64,000 bases of DNA from Cheiracanthium punctorium (Eukaryota; Arthropoda; Arachnida; Araneae; Cheiracanthiidae), in assembly GCA_038373885.1 (NCBI GenBank), contig JAWZYV010013551.1, forward strand, positions 124,001 through 188,000. Reading direction: 5' to 3'. Positions 46,424-59,070 of this stretch are shown here, one piece after another; within the stretch, counting starts at the first letter, position 1, and every line of letters starts with the position of its first letter. Made by a program: the position numbers and the translations under genes. The notes beneath the pieces are model-generated. The model was not told where the DNA came from, did not search any database, and saw nothing but the letters and a program-made list of their open reading frames with translations.

Positions 46424-47775
46424 CCTAGACAGCACAGCAAACTTGCATCAAACTTGCAGCAAGCTTGATTTATCAAGTCAATAAGCTTGAATTAAGCTTG
46501 AAAATTTCAAGTGTGTAAGCTTAATGCAAGCCTGAATCAAGTGTTCTAGGTTACACTTTACCAGCTTGCATTAAGCTTGACATCTCAAGCTTGAAAAATT
46601 TCCTAAATACACGGGGCGCCGGTCAGCGAACTCGCCCCACATATTTTACGTTGCCACGCATTTTCCCCCTCAATGCTGAAATTTCAATTTAATTTGTTTC
46701 CATCAAGTGTTCGTGGCTGGAATAGAACTCGGGACCTTTCGGTCGCTATCCGTTCAGCTACTAAGCTTCACGCAGATATGACTAAAGTTTGAAGTGACTT
46801 ATCACGCTGTTTTCTCGCCAGATTGATAAGTGGGCGATGTGTTATTTGTTTCTTTTATTTTTCCATGGGATGCATCAAAATTAAAATAATGATATGTGTG
46901 ATTTAGAGACTCTACTAAAATGGAAATAACCATAATATAAACTTAAGAGCAGCACACGTTTTAAAACTTTCAGTACCGCAACACTCATGAGCAATACTGC
47001 TGGCCACAATCGAGACAAACGACTGATTTTGAAATCAATTTCGTAGTATAATTGTATTTTATTTTGAAGAATTTCCGTATTTGGAAATATAGAATGGGTT
47101 TACTTACTTAACACAAATTTTGTGTTAAGTAATCTGAAATCAAAGAAACAGATAGTTAAACGTTACTTCGAAATGCTATATCACAGTTGCTAACATGTAT
47201 ATAATACAAACACTTTAGTCATTTTTGTAAATATTTCTTAAAATAATAAATAATTGAACAATTTTGCTATTTATTAACGCTAAAAATTCTCTTTACAAAT
47301 GTGGTTAGTTATTTTCCTACATATTGGTATGCTATATCGATATACAGCATTTCGAAGAATTAAAAATAAGTTTAAATTAATTTATACAAATGTAAATTTG
47401 AATTGTTTTCATTGTTCATACTTTGTAATTAAAAAAATTATTTAACTTCTGAATTTTTTTTATCCTTTGTAATTTTATTTTAAAACTACAAAAGTGTAAG
47501 ATGTAAGATTTTTGGACCCTAAAATCTGTAGGCCTTGGGCAGTTGCCCCGTTTGCCTTGCCGGTTATGGCACTGGTAATAAAATAAAACACATCTTTTAC
47601 GAACTTTCAGCAAATTTGAGGACGCTAGACAATTAATGTCCATTCTCTTTCATAGATGGCGCCATCACTGCACACTGCACCTTTGAAAGCTAAAATCAAG
47701 CTAAAGCCAAGCTTGCATTAATACGTCAAATTCAAGGAAATGTCAAGCTTGATTTAAGCTTATGTGCTGTCTGGG
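46424..47775 (+). mobile_element. Non-autonomous AAGCTTG-rich DNA element (family A), copy 1
   Basis: The left end CCTAGACAGCACAGCAAACTTG and the inverted right end CCCAGACAGCACATAAGC are short inverted repeats, with TA on both outer sides. The left 170 bases contain six AAGCTT motifs, mostly as AAGCTTGA, and the right end holds more (GCCAAGCTTGC, GTCAAGCTTGATTTAAGCTTATG). The middle carries ACGGGGCGCC, a tRNA-like block (46720-46775), and AT-rich filler different from copy 2. No transposase frame is present; the minus-strand frame at 47416-47643 is not recognised. Confidence 0.85.
46720..46775 (-). repeat. tRNA-like block inside family A copy 1
   Basis: On the minus strand a B-box-like GGTCCCGAGTTCTATTC (complement of 46720-46736) is preceded by TAGTAGCTGAACGGATAG, which resembles a tRNA D-arm/A box. 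Copy 2 shares the B-box side, but its A-box side is quite different. It is not a functional tRNA: no cloverleaf can be closed. Confidence 0.55.
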
Positions 47776-48954
47776 TAAATTAATAAATAGTACTTATAAT
47801 CTTGTTTGTTTCTTATGACGATAACTAAGCAGCTAATAATAATAAACAGGCGATTTGAAACACCAAAACAATGAATTTTAATGCCTAAAACGTATTGTAT
47901 ATGATTTATTAATTTTTCTTTACACAGAAAAATTAGTATTTACTAGGCAATCGTTTAATAGTTTGTTTTATTTTAAATCAATTAAACATTTTAATTAGAG
48001 TTTTCATCAATATACTAAAACATATACTAACTTATAATTTCTTGAACAGATTTAATTTTATCTAACAGATTACTTTATAACCTAAAACGGCATTTTAAAG
48101 AACTTTCATAAACCTGCACTTTATGATGTTTCAATTTAAGCTGTTCTCTTCTTTTCTTTATGTACTACTTATTAAGCAATTTCAATTAAAGAGCGAAATC
48201 ATTTTACTGCTGAAATTGTGTAAGTGATTTATCTCTGGAAGGTCAATTAATTTTTAATGCGAGTTTCTTGAAACTTCTAACCTCCGGAAGTAAAACCTCT
48301 CCCATAATCTTAATCAGAATGTGTGTACTTTGGTTCTACTTAGTAACTTGAGATATTTGTTGCAGAAATGCAATATTTTATATTTCGCATGTGAGTGTGG
48401 AGTATTTATATGACTTTAAACGCCGAGCATTTACGAAACTCCAATATTCCTTAAGATTAGAACCTTTAACATTAACGGGAAAATTTAGGTCTAGAATTCT
48501 AGACACTGGCCTAGTGATTGCAAGTCACGTACTCTAGTCATTAAACTAATGGCTCTCAATAATTTCAAAGCTGTCAAGTCTATATTTTTAGAAAATTCTT
48601 GAATCAGTTTCGTGTCACTTATGTTTTCAAGCTCGAATAAATTAAATTTGTTTTCCATGCTATTTTTTACTATCTTTATCACATGTTTACATCCACGTAC
48701 AGAGTAAATCCGACATTAAAACATTTTTAGCAAAAAATAAAATCACTAACATTTTGAAGTTTTTATTATACACATATTAAATAGTCCAAAAATTGAAAAT
48801 GCAACAGATTCAGTTCCTGCTTACGCAGCGTGAATGGAAAAAATACTGAAAAATACTGAAAAATAATTAGTTTAATTAAAGAGAGATTATATATAAATTG
48901 AGATCATTGGTTCTAACTGTTGTACATCCAAAGAAGGGAATAGTTTTATGACAG
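47776..48954. other. AT-rich spacer
   Basis: No supportable gene. Confidence 0.4.
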
Positions 48955-49140
48955 CCACCCAGGTGGTGTAGCCTCTAACGAAGTATTTTATTACTCCTTG
49001 GGTCTGGGTTCAATTGTCGGCTTTGGATTGGGTGTCCTTGCTGCCTAGGAGTAATGATGGTCGCCTATCACGGTATACCCCTTACACAAATGACCTTCTC
49101 TTTCGGGGACACATGTTTCTCGAACGCTGGTACCAGTACC
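48955..49140 (+). repeat. Probable tRNA-derived SINE
   Basis: CACCCAGGTGGTGTAGCC (A-box-like, 48957-48974) is followed by TGGGTCTGGGTTCAATTGTC (B-box-like, about 49000-49018), at the right spacing for an RNA polymerase III promoter. The body continues GGCTTTGGATTGGGTG. Its family differs from the other SINEs here. The frames at 49014-49344 read through it and are not judged coding. Confidence 0.6.
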
Positions 49141-50002
49141 AGCGTCTCACATTTGGAGAAAGAAGTAAAAAATGTTTTATTTCATCAAATATCCTCCACT
49201 ATCGAATGTCGTAATCTGTACCTTAGAATTTATCTGTACTTTAAAAGAGAACTTAATGTTTTAAAATTTACTTTGAACTTTATACTTCATGCACTGGTAA
49301 TCGGATGCATTTCGCCAAAATATCAATTATGTGCCTTAAATTAATTTTTAAGGCACATTTCTTGGACTGAAACCCAGTTTATTCTAGGGTATAACTGTAA
49401 ATGAGAAAATTTTAAATTAGAGGTATAGTAACTTCTCAAATAATAGATCAGTTTTGTGAGGTTTCATTTCCAAAAGGATAGTATAAATAAATAATGTAGT
49501 AGCAACATACTTTGAAAACATTATGTACATTTATTTGAACTTAAGAATGAAATTGCATTACATTCTTTATAATAACCAGAAAGGTTTAGAATCTGTTTTC
49601 AAACGTTTTCAAGCTGTAGAATTCCGAAGGTAAGGTGTTGGATTTTGAAGGCAGGACGGGGCGCCCTACTATTGGAACACAGATGGCCCTATCCACAGAG
49701 CTTCCCTTTCCTTCACAGATGCCCAAAGTGAAACTATATGGTTACATTCTTGTCGCGCGTTTCACATATTCCTTAATCCCATTCAGATACATTTTAACAT
49801 GCAAAATCCTTTATTTTAATCCACTACCGCTGATCAATTCTAGTAAACATGCTTTGAGGGGTTTAGAAGACCCCGTTCACTTGAACTCCGTACAACAGCT
49901 AAGTAGATATACAGTTTAACGCGTTAAACATATCGACAAGTGTTATCCTCCGTTTCCATGGAACCCAACCGGTATTTCCGAAAAAGTGCTCTTTAAGCTG
50001 TC
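49141..50002. other. Spacer, no gene recognised
   Basis: A GC-richer patch at 49635-49740 shows an open frame (49635-49919) without a recognisable domain. Confidence 0.35.
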
Positions 50003-50133
50003 TTTTTTCTGAGAATTCCCCTCCTCGCTTCGTGTTTTTTCTGAGAACTCCCCTACTCGCTTATTGTTATATTCGCTCGCTCTTGTGATCGAAAAACGCT
50101 CCTAAAGGAGGAGCCCAGTTTTGAAAACTGGGC
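50003..50133. repeat. Direct repeat pair and 21-base palindrome
   Basis: Two 28-bp units (50003-50030 and 50035-50062), TTTTTTCTGAGAA followed by a CCCCT-CTCGCTT end, are nearly identical. Downstream lies GCCCAGTTTTG/AAAACTGGGC (50113-50133), a perfect inverted repeat around one central base. These GC-richer blocks suggest part of a mobile element whose ends I could not identify. Confidence 0.6.
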
Positions 50134-53100
50134 CAAAAATCGCTCCGACTGATCGAATTTCGCTCGTTTGGTTTAAGCGTGTACGACTTTCTGTACTATG
50201 TTCACTGTTTTACTTACAATCTTCGACTAAAAACTCGTGCATAGTAGTAACAATTTTTTCGATAATTTAAATTGTCGTATATTTCCGAATCAATAAATTA
50301 AATTTTTAAAAATTGTAAATGTAATATTTTTCATTTTATTTCGACCATTATATTTGAAATTATCAGCTAACACTCTATTTAAATTGAATACTTCGGGAGT
50401 CATACGTTAGGGTCTGCCAGTCTTCATATCGTCACTTCAATTTTTCTTTAACATTCTATAATGTTTGGCACAACCTCCAAACTCTAACTTCCTCAACTTT
50501 TATTGTAAAGCACTGAAATTAAGCATTCGTTTGTATTTCGATTTTCAAAATTAAAAATTCAAAGCTTTTGAATTTTCAATCGATTTCAAAGTGAAAAACA
50601 GTACATGTTCTCTCAAAATGTTAAAAATACAATTATAAGCATACATCAAAAAAGCTTTTTTTGGGGACAATTTGAACTTAAGTTATCTGATTACGATCAG
50701 AACATTTATTTATTTTCTTTGCGCGTACAGTGTATGCGTCTTAAAATTACAAATTTAAATATATAAAAAAATTGAAAGAATTAGATGCATTATTTAATGA
50801 TCACGTCAAAATTAATATTGAATGACACAACATACACCATCTAACTATCTGTGTGAACGAGAATAAATGATCTGGTGATAAAACATACATAAAATTCTTC
50901 TTGAGATGCTAAGAATGATGAAAGTATGTCTACAAATGTTTCCTCTATAGCTTAGGAAACTGAAAATACCAAAAAGGAAGTCATATTCTCACATCCTTGC
51001 GAAGCCTACGCCCCTCATAAAGGGGGCGTCTCCATCATAAAGCATGCGGCTGTGTTTTCTCGAAGACTGTCCTACAGTATACTCCAGTATTTTTCAGTCT
51101 TTATGGCTAACAGTAAAACAGAATTTGTTTTAACTCGCAGTCAATGTTTAGCGGAGATGCGCTTTGCAGTATTGTTTCCTGGTGTGAGCTTACAGTTATA
51201 TTTTAGATTTTAAAACAAGGCAGAGACTTCTGTAAAGCATCTCTTTGAATAAATCTCCAAGAACGCATAAGATTTTTTGTCCGCACCTATAACCAGATGT
51301 TTTTAAAACGATCCAAGGATTTTTAGCAAACTCTGTTGGGGGTTTCTGATTTTATATGATAAATGCTAATTCGATGCTGTTTAAAAATTAATTAATTGAT
51401 TTTATTATTCAGTGTGTGCAGAAAACTTCCCATATTATATTCAACGTGACGAGAAATTATTTGTCATGAACTGTTTCGTTTCTTTTTGAACTATTGTGAA
51501 CATTTTAAATCTCCTTCAGGATACTTATTGAACATATCTTGAAATAAATGCGGATGAACATTGTGTTTGTTTTGACATGATCGAAAATTATTACGCCTCT
51601 CATCTGTGGTGTGAATATGGGAACGGTTTAGATTTTTCATAAGAATACTTTTAACAATAAAGCATGCTCCAATTTTTATCGTTGTTTGTATTTTAATGTT
51701 TATTTCGCTTTTGTTTTTGTTTTTTACTTTGAGAAAAATATTTTAATAGCATATGCCTGCAAGTACATTTAATAGGAATAAAAAAACCTCAAGATTAAAA
51801 TTCTAAAAGATTTACAAAAAAAAAAATAATTCACGCATCTCTTATCAGCTAAAAATTGCTGCACTGATTATCCAACGTAATCAGTCTCAGGTGTTCAAAT
51901 TTTTCTAAATTTCTTGTAGGTTTTGTAATATTTGTTCTATAGCAAAAAAAAAAAAAAAAAAAAAAAACACTTTTTTCTTTCCTTTTTTAAAATATAATAT
52001 TCTGAATGCTTTAGTATTTCAGATTGCTTGAAGTGAGGGTTTAATTAACATAGAAATTAAAACCTTTCTCGGTTACTATTTGTAAAAACTGGATTCAGAC
52101 TAAGAAATTGTATCATTCAGTAAAACGTAAAATGTATAAGTGAAGCGGTGTATGATCTAGAACAAATTTACATACAGGGTGGAAGAAGTTCTAATCCAGC
52201 CATTATTTTTGTAACTGATGTACATACATAGACTTATACAGAATGCCTTTTGTACTTTATTTTGAAACGACATTTACAGTAAATTTTCTGAATACAGAGC
52301 CTACACTTATGCTTACATTTGTGGCAAGAGACTGTATATAAAATTCAAATTTAGTTACATACTTTCCATATGAATTTAGAATGTATTATCTTCGAAAATT
52401 TATTCTAAAATGGTTTATTTATACAAAGTGTGTAGAATTAATTTTAGCCCTGCTTGAAACATCTTTCACCATTAATTTATATCTGTACCAAAAGATTCTC
52501 GAATTACAATGAATTACGTTTTAAAATTTCCACTACATTTACGAAACCACTTAGAAGAATTTTATTACTTGAGCACTGTAAAATATAAACTTTTAGTATG
52601 ATCAATTAAATATACGCAATAGGGCTCGAAAAAACGATTTATTTTGTTCTGAAGATGTTGAATAATGTTAAAAATGTTACTGAAGAAGTAATAAAATTTC
52701 TAAACCATAAGTTACTTTGGGTAATAAAAGCATCAACTCAGGGACACTATATTATAACCTGTCACTAGACTTCCGGACGATGACCGTTAGCGCGCTGATT
52801 CTTAATTTCGGGAAATCTATTTTTTTTTTTCGGAGCCGCAACAATACTCATTCCTCAAGGTTTACCCCATTTTCTAATTTATGAACAGCTGAATGGATGG
52901 CGTTTGTTTCAGGATCTGTGACTTCCTTCTCTATCTATTCACATGCGCTTCAATAGTATTAGGTTTTGGTTTCTCGGCAGATTTGTTTTCATTTTTACTT
53001 TCTGCTAGACGCTTTTCTCAATAAAATTAAACGGAATTAAAACATTTTTTCTCTTTCAAATGCAAGTATTTAGATTTTTACATAGATTTGCAACTCGCGG

Positions 53101-54339
53101 ATACAAATAGTTTTCATCCAAAAGTATATTTTCATAATGTTAAGATACATATCAATTTTGGGATCCTATTTAAAAAAAAAAATTCAGTTTCAATCAAAAC
53201 GAAAAAATTACAAATTACTATACTGAAAATGTCAAATCATTACCAAAAAATGTAAAAAGTGAATAGTTGTTTTTATAAAAATGTAGTGACCTTCTATTTC
53301 ATAATAGCAGAAATGTTTTAAATTGAGTAAGCATATATAGAAAAGAATTTTAACAGCCCAAAACAACATTTGTATGAATTAGAAAATCTGACATTTTAAT
53401 CTGTTCAGGTGTCCTACAGTGTTACTAAAATTTCTTTTAACAGCAAAAAATAAACAAGTTTTGAATATGACATAAATTGTGAGTTATTTAACTTTAGATT
53501 TCTTTAAAAAATTATTAGAATTTCTTTTCTTTTCTTTGAGCAACTAAAGAAGAGATTAATTAGAAATTTTCTTAAAATGTTTTTCTTTAGGTTGTATACA
53601 GCCTTTTGTCGTCGAGGGATATTTCTTAATCTAAAAACATACAGAAACCCGCTTGAAACTGACGTTTTATGTATAGTTATGTAAAATATAATAATTTTTA
53701 AAGTTTACTATAAAAAACTTATGTTTTTTCAAATCTTAACTTATTATAGTTCTAACAAAAAGGAAAACAAACATTAAAAACCTCAGATAACTTCTGTTAA
53801 AAGCAGATGGCAGTTTATGAATTTACATATGGGTGACACTTTTGGACGTTGTTCATACATGTGTAGAGAGATTAATTAATACGAATGCAGAAAGGAATTT
53901 TTAGGACACATTGAATTCATAAAACTTTATTTTATTGCATTCACGTGATTCTCACATAAAATACTATAATAATGACGATGGTTACATTGTAATCACAAAT
54001 AACCTTAAACTAATGATTATAAATGATCTAAGAATTGGAAATGCGAGGGGACTTAGGCTGATTTGACGTTCAAATCAATGATTACAAATGGTATTAAATA
54101 TATACAAACATTAAATTTATAGACTGATTGCATTTCCTTTGCATAAAATAACTGATTTCTAAATTTAATTAATGATGAATATGATTGTAAACAATTTAGT
54201 GACTGAAAATGAGGATTAATTTTACTTTAAGTTATGAGTTTGATAAATGTAGAAAAATGGAGAGCAAGATCTGATAATAATACAGTGACTGCAGTAATAA
54301 TCGAAGTACATCACTTGCAATATTTATTTTCATTGTAGT
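50134..54339. other. Long AT-rich stretch, no gene recognised
   Basis: No frame above 60 codons here shows a recognisable protein. It contains an A24-like run near 51943-51967. At 52176 CAGGGTGGAAGAAGTTCTAA resembles the end of a TIR element, but no inverse partner was found. Confidence 0.45.
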
Positions 54340-54725
54340 CCCGCGGTGGCCGCGCGGCACTAAACTCCGTTTCCGTAAGAACACGGAAAATGAAACAGCA
54401 CGCGGCTTGGCAAGTGCTTGGGAGGGTGAAACCCTCCCGCGGATGGGCTGCTGTGGGACCGTGTACGCTTATGGGAGCTGGTGCACGTAAAGTCCGTCTT
54501 GGCTCCAATGTCCTGCCTGTTTAGCGCTACCTCTGGGGTGCTGATTTCAGATGGTTGGTTCCTCATCTGGAATTGGTTCAATATTGGGGACCCCGAGCTA
54601 AGTCGGACTTATTCTCACTGGGGCCCATTAAAATGGAAGCTGCCCTTTTCGCTTACAAGCTTCCTATACGGGGGATCTGGCCCCGCTCCGCTGTCGTTAG
54701 AGGGCATTAGCAACACTATTTTTAT
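54340..54725 (+). repeat. GC-rich dispersed repeat, better-preserved copy
   Basis: A sharp GC-rich island in AT-rich DNA, running from CCGCGGTGGCCGCGCGGC to TCGTTAGAGGGCATTAGC. A decayed inverted copy lies at 1030-1310. An internal hairpin GGGAGGGTGAAACCCTCCC is conserved in position in both copies. Frames on both strands (54311-54581 minus, 54481-54741 plus) are by-products. No RNA polymerase III promoter or TIR is evident, so the class is unknown. Confidence 0.7.
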
Positions 54726-55848
54726 TATGGTGAATTTTTGATGAGAATTTATACCTATGCTTAGTCACGATATTTCTATACCGTGTTTGGTTGCAAATGG
54801 ATTAAGATATATATCTCAAGTATTCATTTATACTTAAAATATTATGAGTAATTCTATGTTAAAAATTACTGAAAAATATGAAGGTGAATCGATAAAGAAA
54901 CATCCTGAGATTTGTTGTCTAATACCTAAATATCCCCTAATTTACCTAAAAAGCTGCCTACTTTATACAATTTGCGTTTGTCCTCCTGTGTCGCAGAGTA
55001 AGCTACAGTTGGTATAATGTTTTTCTTTCCGTAGCACTTTCATGCTCTGGTCCAGGGTTCGTACAGATGTCCAGAATCCAATACATAGTAATACAAAATG
55101 CATTACGCGATCGTCTACACCGAGACGCGACAAAACGATGAGGAAAAAGCATTATAGGTATAACAATACTATACCTTCATTTGAGTTTTACAAACTTCTC
55201 TCCCTCAGCTGTAATGCACATGTGTATCCTCTTTTGAATGTCACGTTGCACAGAGGAATTCAGGACATCGTGACGTCAAAGTGTAGGAAATTACAAACAG
55301 AACAAACGCACGTTTTAACCATTTTGTTCTTTGCATAATTGTCCACAAGGGGTCTTTCGGTACTAAATCTATGATGCTCTACAACTTTGTAAATCACCCT
55401 TTTCCCTATCTCGTTCCGTTATCGAAATAGAAATGCTAACCCGCAGTTTTCCACTAGATGTGCCGTATGCGATTTCATTCAGTACCTCATGGCTAATTTA
55501 CTATACATACATTCCACTTGTATGAATATAGCAGTAGCCGTTCCGAAGTTAAGAGGGTGGCAAGGGATTTTGTTGGTTGGTTTGTTGGAGTTTATTGGCG
55601 CAATATCCAAACAGGATGTACTGCGAAAGACTATGGGTAAAAAGCGAGGATACGTCTACAAATGGACAATAAAGCGTAAAAACAAGTAAAAGATAAAAAA
55701 TGTAAATATGTGCTAAAAAGAGTAAAGGCATAGTTAAAAGATTAAAAAATAGATAAAAGCAAGAGAAAGTTCATGTCTGGATGGGGATCAACATCCAGGC
55801 ACCAGTCAGAACGAGGCACACACATCTCATTTAAAAGAAAAGATTAAT
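54726..55848. other. Spacer with a possible interspersed repeat
   Basis: The frames at 55042-55338 and 55489-55689 lack recognisable domains. A GGAGTTTATTGGCGCAAT-type motif near 55586 resembles sequence that I associate with dispersed arthropod repeats, but I cannot document a second copy here. Confidence 0.3.
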
Positions 55849-55925
55849 CCCAGATAGCACAAACTTGTCCAGAACACGTCTAGAAGACGTCATATAGACG
55901 AGATGACACGTCCATTAAGTAGCAT
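55849..55925 (+). mobile_element. Single CCCAGATAGCACA end (family D)
   Basis: CCCAGATAGCACAAACTTG is followed by an ACGTCT/AGACG-rich interior (CACGTCTAGAAGACGTC, TAGACGAGATGACACG). It has the 13-bp terminus of families A-C but its own internal motif. No inverse end was found downstream, so its length is unknown. Confidence 0.6.
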
Positions 55926-57939
55926 ACTCTATGTGTAGTGGGTGATTCAAAACTTTGTCAGAAATGTAAAGGGTGATACAGGAGACCAACACGATTCAGA
56001 ATCACATAGCAATGTGGGGACCGAAAAGCTGTCTTCATTTACCTGTTACTCTCTTAAAAATTTAGAGTGATATTATCACCGTTCCGAAAAGTCACTGCCA
56101 TAAGAACCTATGTAGAGTGAGATAAGCGTGAGAAAACTGCATTATGGTAAGGGTGAAGGCGCTTTTTGCTCACTCTAGTGAAGAGTGACCACCTTTGTCG
56201 AGATTCTTCACTAAATCTAGGAGTGAGTGCGTTGTTCCAAACAGAAAGGACGCCATATTGAACTGCAGTTGTGAAGTACCAACTGCATTCAAGTAATGTA
56301 GAAACAAGTAAGTTAAACGGGTTAAATTTTCACTTATTGTAAATTTGATTGAAAATTTGATAATTCACAACATTTAAGATACATTGGTTCAGTGTCGGGT
56401 CCTGTAGGACTCTAGCTCTTCGAACAAATATTGCTTTGGTTAGAGTTAACATTTTGCTTTACTATACATTTTGTTTTTGGGACTCAAATAAGCCTTTTTC
56501 CTTTAATTTTGGACAATTCCAAGAAATTCATCTCTGAATCCGCCTCTATAGTTGATCATAGTGTTTTATTTATGCTTATATATCTGAAATCTTGCATTCG
56601 TTCCTTGTTTCTGTACATAATATCTGAGCATGTTTCGATACGTGTTTGTAAATCGGTGGCGCTGCCAGAATTTTATTTCGGGGTGAGGGGAGGGCTGTTA
56701 CATGTGTATCAAATTGTAAGCAAACTGTTTCAATTGCAGCCAAGTATCAAATTTTAAGCTAAGTAAAGGGTCAGATGTGTGAAGGGAGCTGCTCTCATAT
56801 GGTCAAGTGGATAATTTAAGACCGAACCCCACAGATGGCCTCTGGGAAGTTCACTTGAAAATCGGGGAAAACAGCTGAAAGTAGGATAGTGTTAGGCTTA
56901 GGAGAGAAAAAAGGCGTTGCATCGATGGCGCGTTATGTTTTGATAGAAAGAATGAAAACGGATTTACGATTAGACAGGTTTTGTAGACATGATTGTCGTA
57001 GACAGGTTTTGTAGACATGAACTGCCACGGTGAAGATTTTTTGAAAGGTGTTTGACAGATAACGCGGATGTGGCCGGGAGGATTAAAATCGTGAAAGTCG
57101 CACGAAGTTTGTAATTTTTGCTAACTGATAGCCAAGTTTGCTGCCAAAATAACTTCAAAACCGAACCAAGCTTGAAAAGTATGCTTAGAAATGCCTGGCG
57201 AAGACTGTAAAAAAATTTAAGTGCGCGATTTTAATATAGATTTCAATTCCAAATATGTGTTTTATGGAACAAGAAAGACAAACACGGCACACTCGTGGAT
57301 TATGAAGCCCATTCTACGCAGTATTTAAAATGGCGAAGTATAGTTGGAATATACTTGGCGAAGATTGTAAAATAGTTTCAGTAGGTGATTTCAAAATAGA
57401 TTTCGATTCCAAAGATGTGTTTTATAGAACAATGGAGAAAATACGGCACACTCTTTAATAATGGTGCACTTTCCAACTTAATGGAATAAGGAAAGAAAAT
57501 AGGGAAAGCGTGTGAATTATGATACGTTTTAATATATAGCACTTTAGTGCGTATTTTAAATCTGAAAGTGTTAAAGATTTTCTCACTTTTTATATGTTTC
57601 TGAACATCTATTTTGGTCGCTTTCTTAGTAATTTCCATAAACTAACTATCTAAAATAAAATCAAAAAAACCTTTAAAAAGAAAGAAAAGAAATGGATTTG
57701 TTCATTTGTACTGAATGAGTTAACACATATTACAATAATATGGGTATTTATGCAGTGGCGTAGCGAAGGCTAGCACCAGCGAGGGCTTGTGGCAGGGGGG
57801 GACAAGTGCCATCTCTCGGGGAAGTTGTCTGGAGCTGCTGATTTATTCGTCGAGGGAATTTTTAGGATAAGTAACAATCCAAATTTTAGACCAGCTTTAA
57901 TTTTGAAATATTAAAATTTACTTTTGTTGTATAGCAATA
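55926..57939. other. Spacer with recurring GTGA motifs at its left
   Basis: Between 55935 and 56240, GGGTGA, AGAGTGA, GTGAG and their inverses TCACTCT/TTCACT recur about ten times, which may be the interior of the family D element or a separate one. The frame at 56431-56757 and others show no recognised domain. Near 57750, GCAGTGGCGTAGCGAAGG looks like an isolated transposon end. Confidence 0.35.
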
Positions 57940-58519
57940 CCCCGACTTACGCGAACCCGGAGTTAGGCGATTTTCAAACCTTATCGATTCCGCTTTTGTT
58001 TATTTCCAAAAAGTTTTGGTAAACGATTTTAATATAACGTCATACATATGTGTTAGCTCTAAGATTTTATTAAACTTTTCTTCCTAAATCATTGTTTTTC
58101 TTAGTCTCGTTTCCTTAGTGCTTTAGTTTCTTTTTCTCCAGCCCCAATTAAAAATAATATCTCGCATTTCTTTTCTTTTTCTCGCATTAAAAAATCTTCG
58201 AGATATTCGCGCATCCTACAAATCGATTTCTCAAAGAAAAAATAAAGAAAAGAAAAGAATGAAGAACACAGAGTGTAAATGTGGATTCTCAAGACGTTCA
58301 TAACCAAAAATCATAAATACCTGGATTTTGGGTGTTTACTGACCCAGGAATAAATACCCATTTATAAATACCTTACCCACCAGATACTTACCCAACCCAA
58401 ATATATTACTGAAAACTTCTCACCCTGTTTTTAAAAATCTCACTCAGTTTTAGGTAAAGGGTGAGAACTTATCGCCCATTTTTTTATGTTATCAATGAAA
58501 ACGCTGCGTAAGTCAGGGG
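57940..58519. mobile_element. Non-autonomous TIR element, CCCCGACTTACGC family
   Basis: The left end CCCCGACTTACGCGAAC and the inverted right end CCCCTGACTTACGCAGCG are flanked by TA on both sides. The 580-bp interior has no transposase but holds repeated TACCCA/ACCCAA and CTCACCCTG/GGGTGAGAA motifs around 58320-58480. The TA flanks and TIR type suggest mobilisation by a Tc1/mariner-like enzyme. The minus-strand frame at 58101-58307 is low-complexity. Confidence 0.75.
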
Positions 58520-58856
58520 TATTACCGTCAGAGGTATTTTTTGTTTCTTTCGTCGAAAGCTTTCTTCAACGGTGTCTCCCTACTACCGCTCTTTTAAAGA
58601 CCATTAAAATCTTATAAAAACACGCCTGAACTTTGTTGTACCATTTTTGTTACCGCCGTAACGAAAGTACAAGTATGTTTCAACTTGCCTATTAACATAG
58701 TTGTATATCTGTGTTAAAGCATGGCATATTCACAGACTAAGGATTAAATAGACCGCTCGCGCAGAGTTGCAAAATGTAGCAAGCACTAAGTCACGTGATG
58801 AGTGGACCCGACCAATCTAGTTTATAATGGAATCCATTGATATTTAAATGCGTGTA
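58520..58856. other. Spacer
   Basis: No supportable feature. Confidence 0.4.
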
Positions 58857-59029
58857 GGGATGGACGCGAGAGGAAAAATAAGCATCTCGCGTCTCGCAAA
58901 ATAGCCTAAAATCTTTGTCTCGTCTCGCAAAAATCCCTATATCATAATGTTAAAAATGTGTGTCTCGTCTCTCAAAAAAGCTTTAAATCTCTCTCTCGTC
59001 TCGCAAAAAAGTCGTCTCGCGCCCATCCC
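58857..59029 (+). mobile_element. GAGACG-rich MITE, copy 2
   Basis: The left end GGGATGGACGCGAGAGG and the inverted right end GGGATGGGCGCGAGACG form TIRs of about 15 bases. Inside, CTCGCGTCTCGCAAAA, GTCTCGTCTCGCAAAAA, GTCTCGTCTCTCAAAAAA and CTCGTCTCGCAAAAAAG recur at about 40-50 bp spacing. It is 173 bp long and homologous to 18931-19096 in inverse orientation. No coding capacity. Confidence 0.85.
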
Positions 59030-59070
59030 AAAATGCGTGAGTGAGAAAGGCTGTTGGAAAACCTGAAAAT

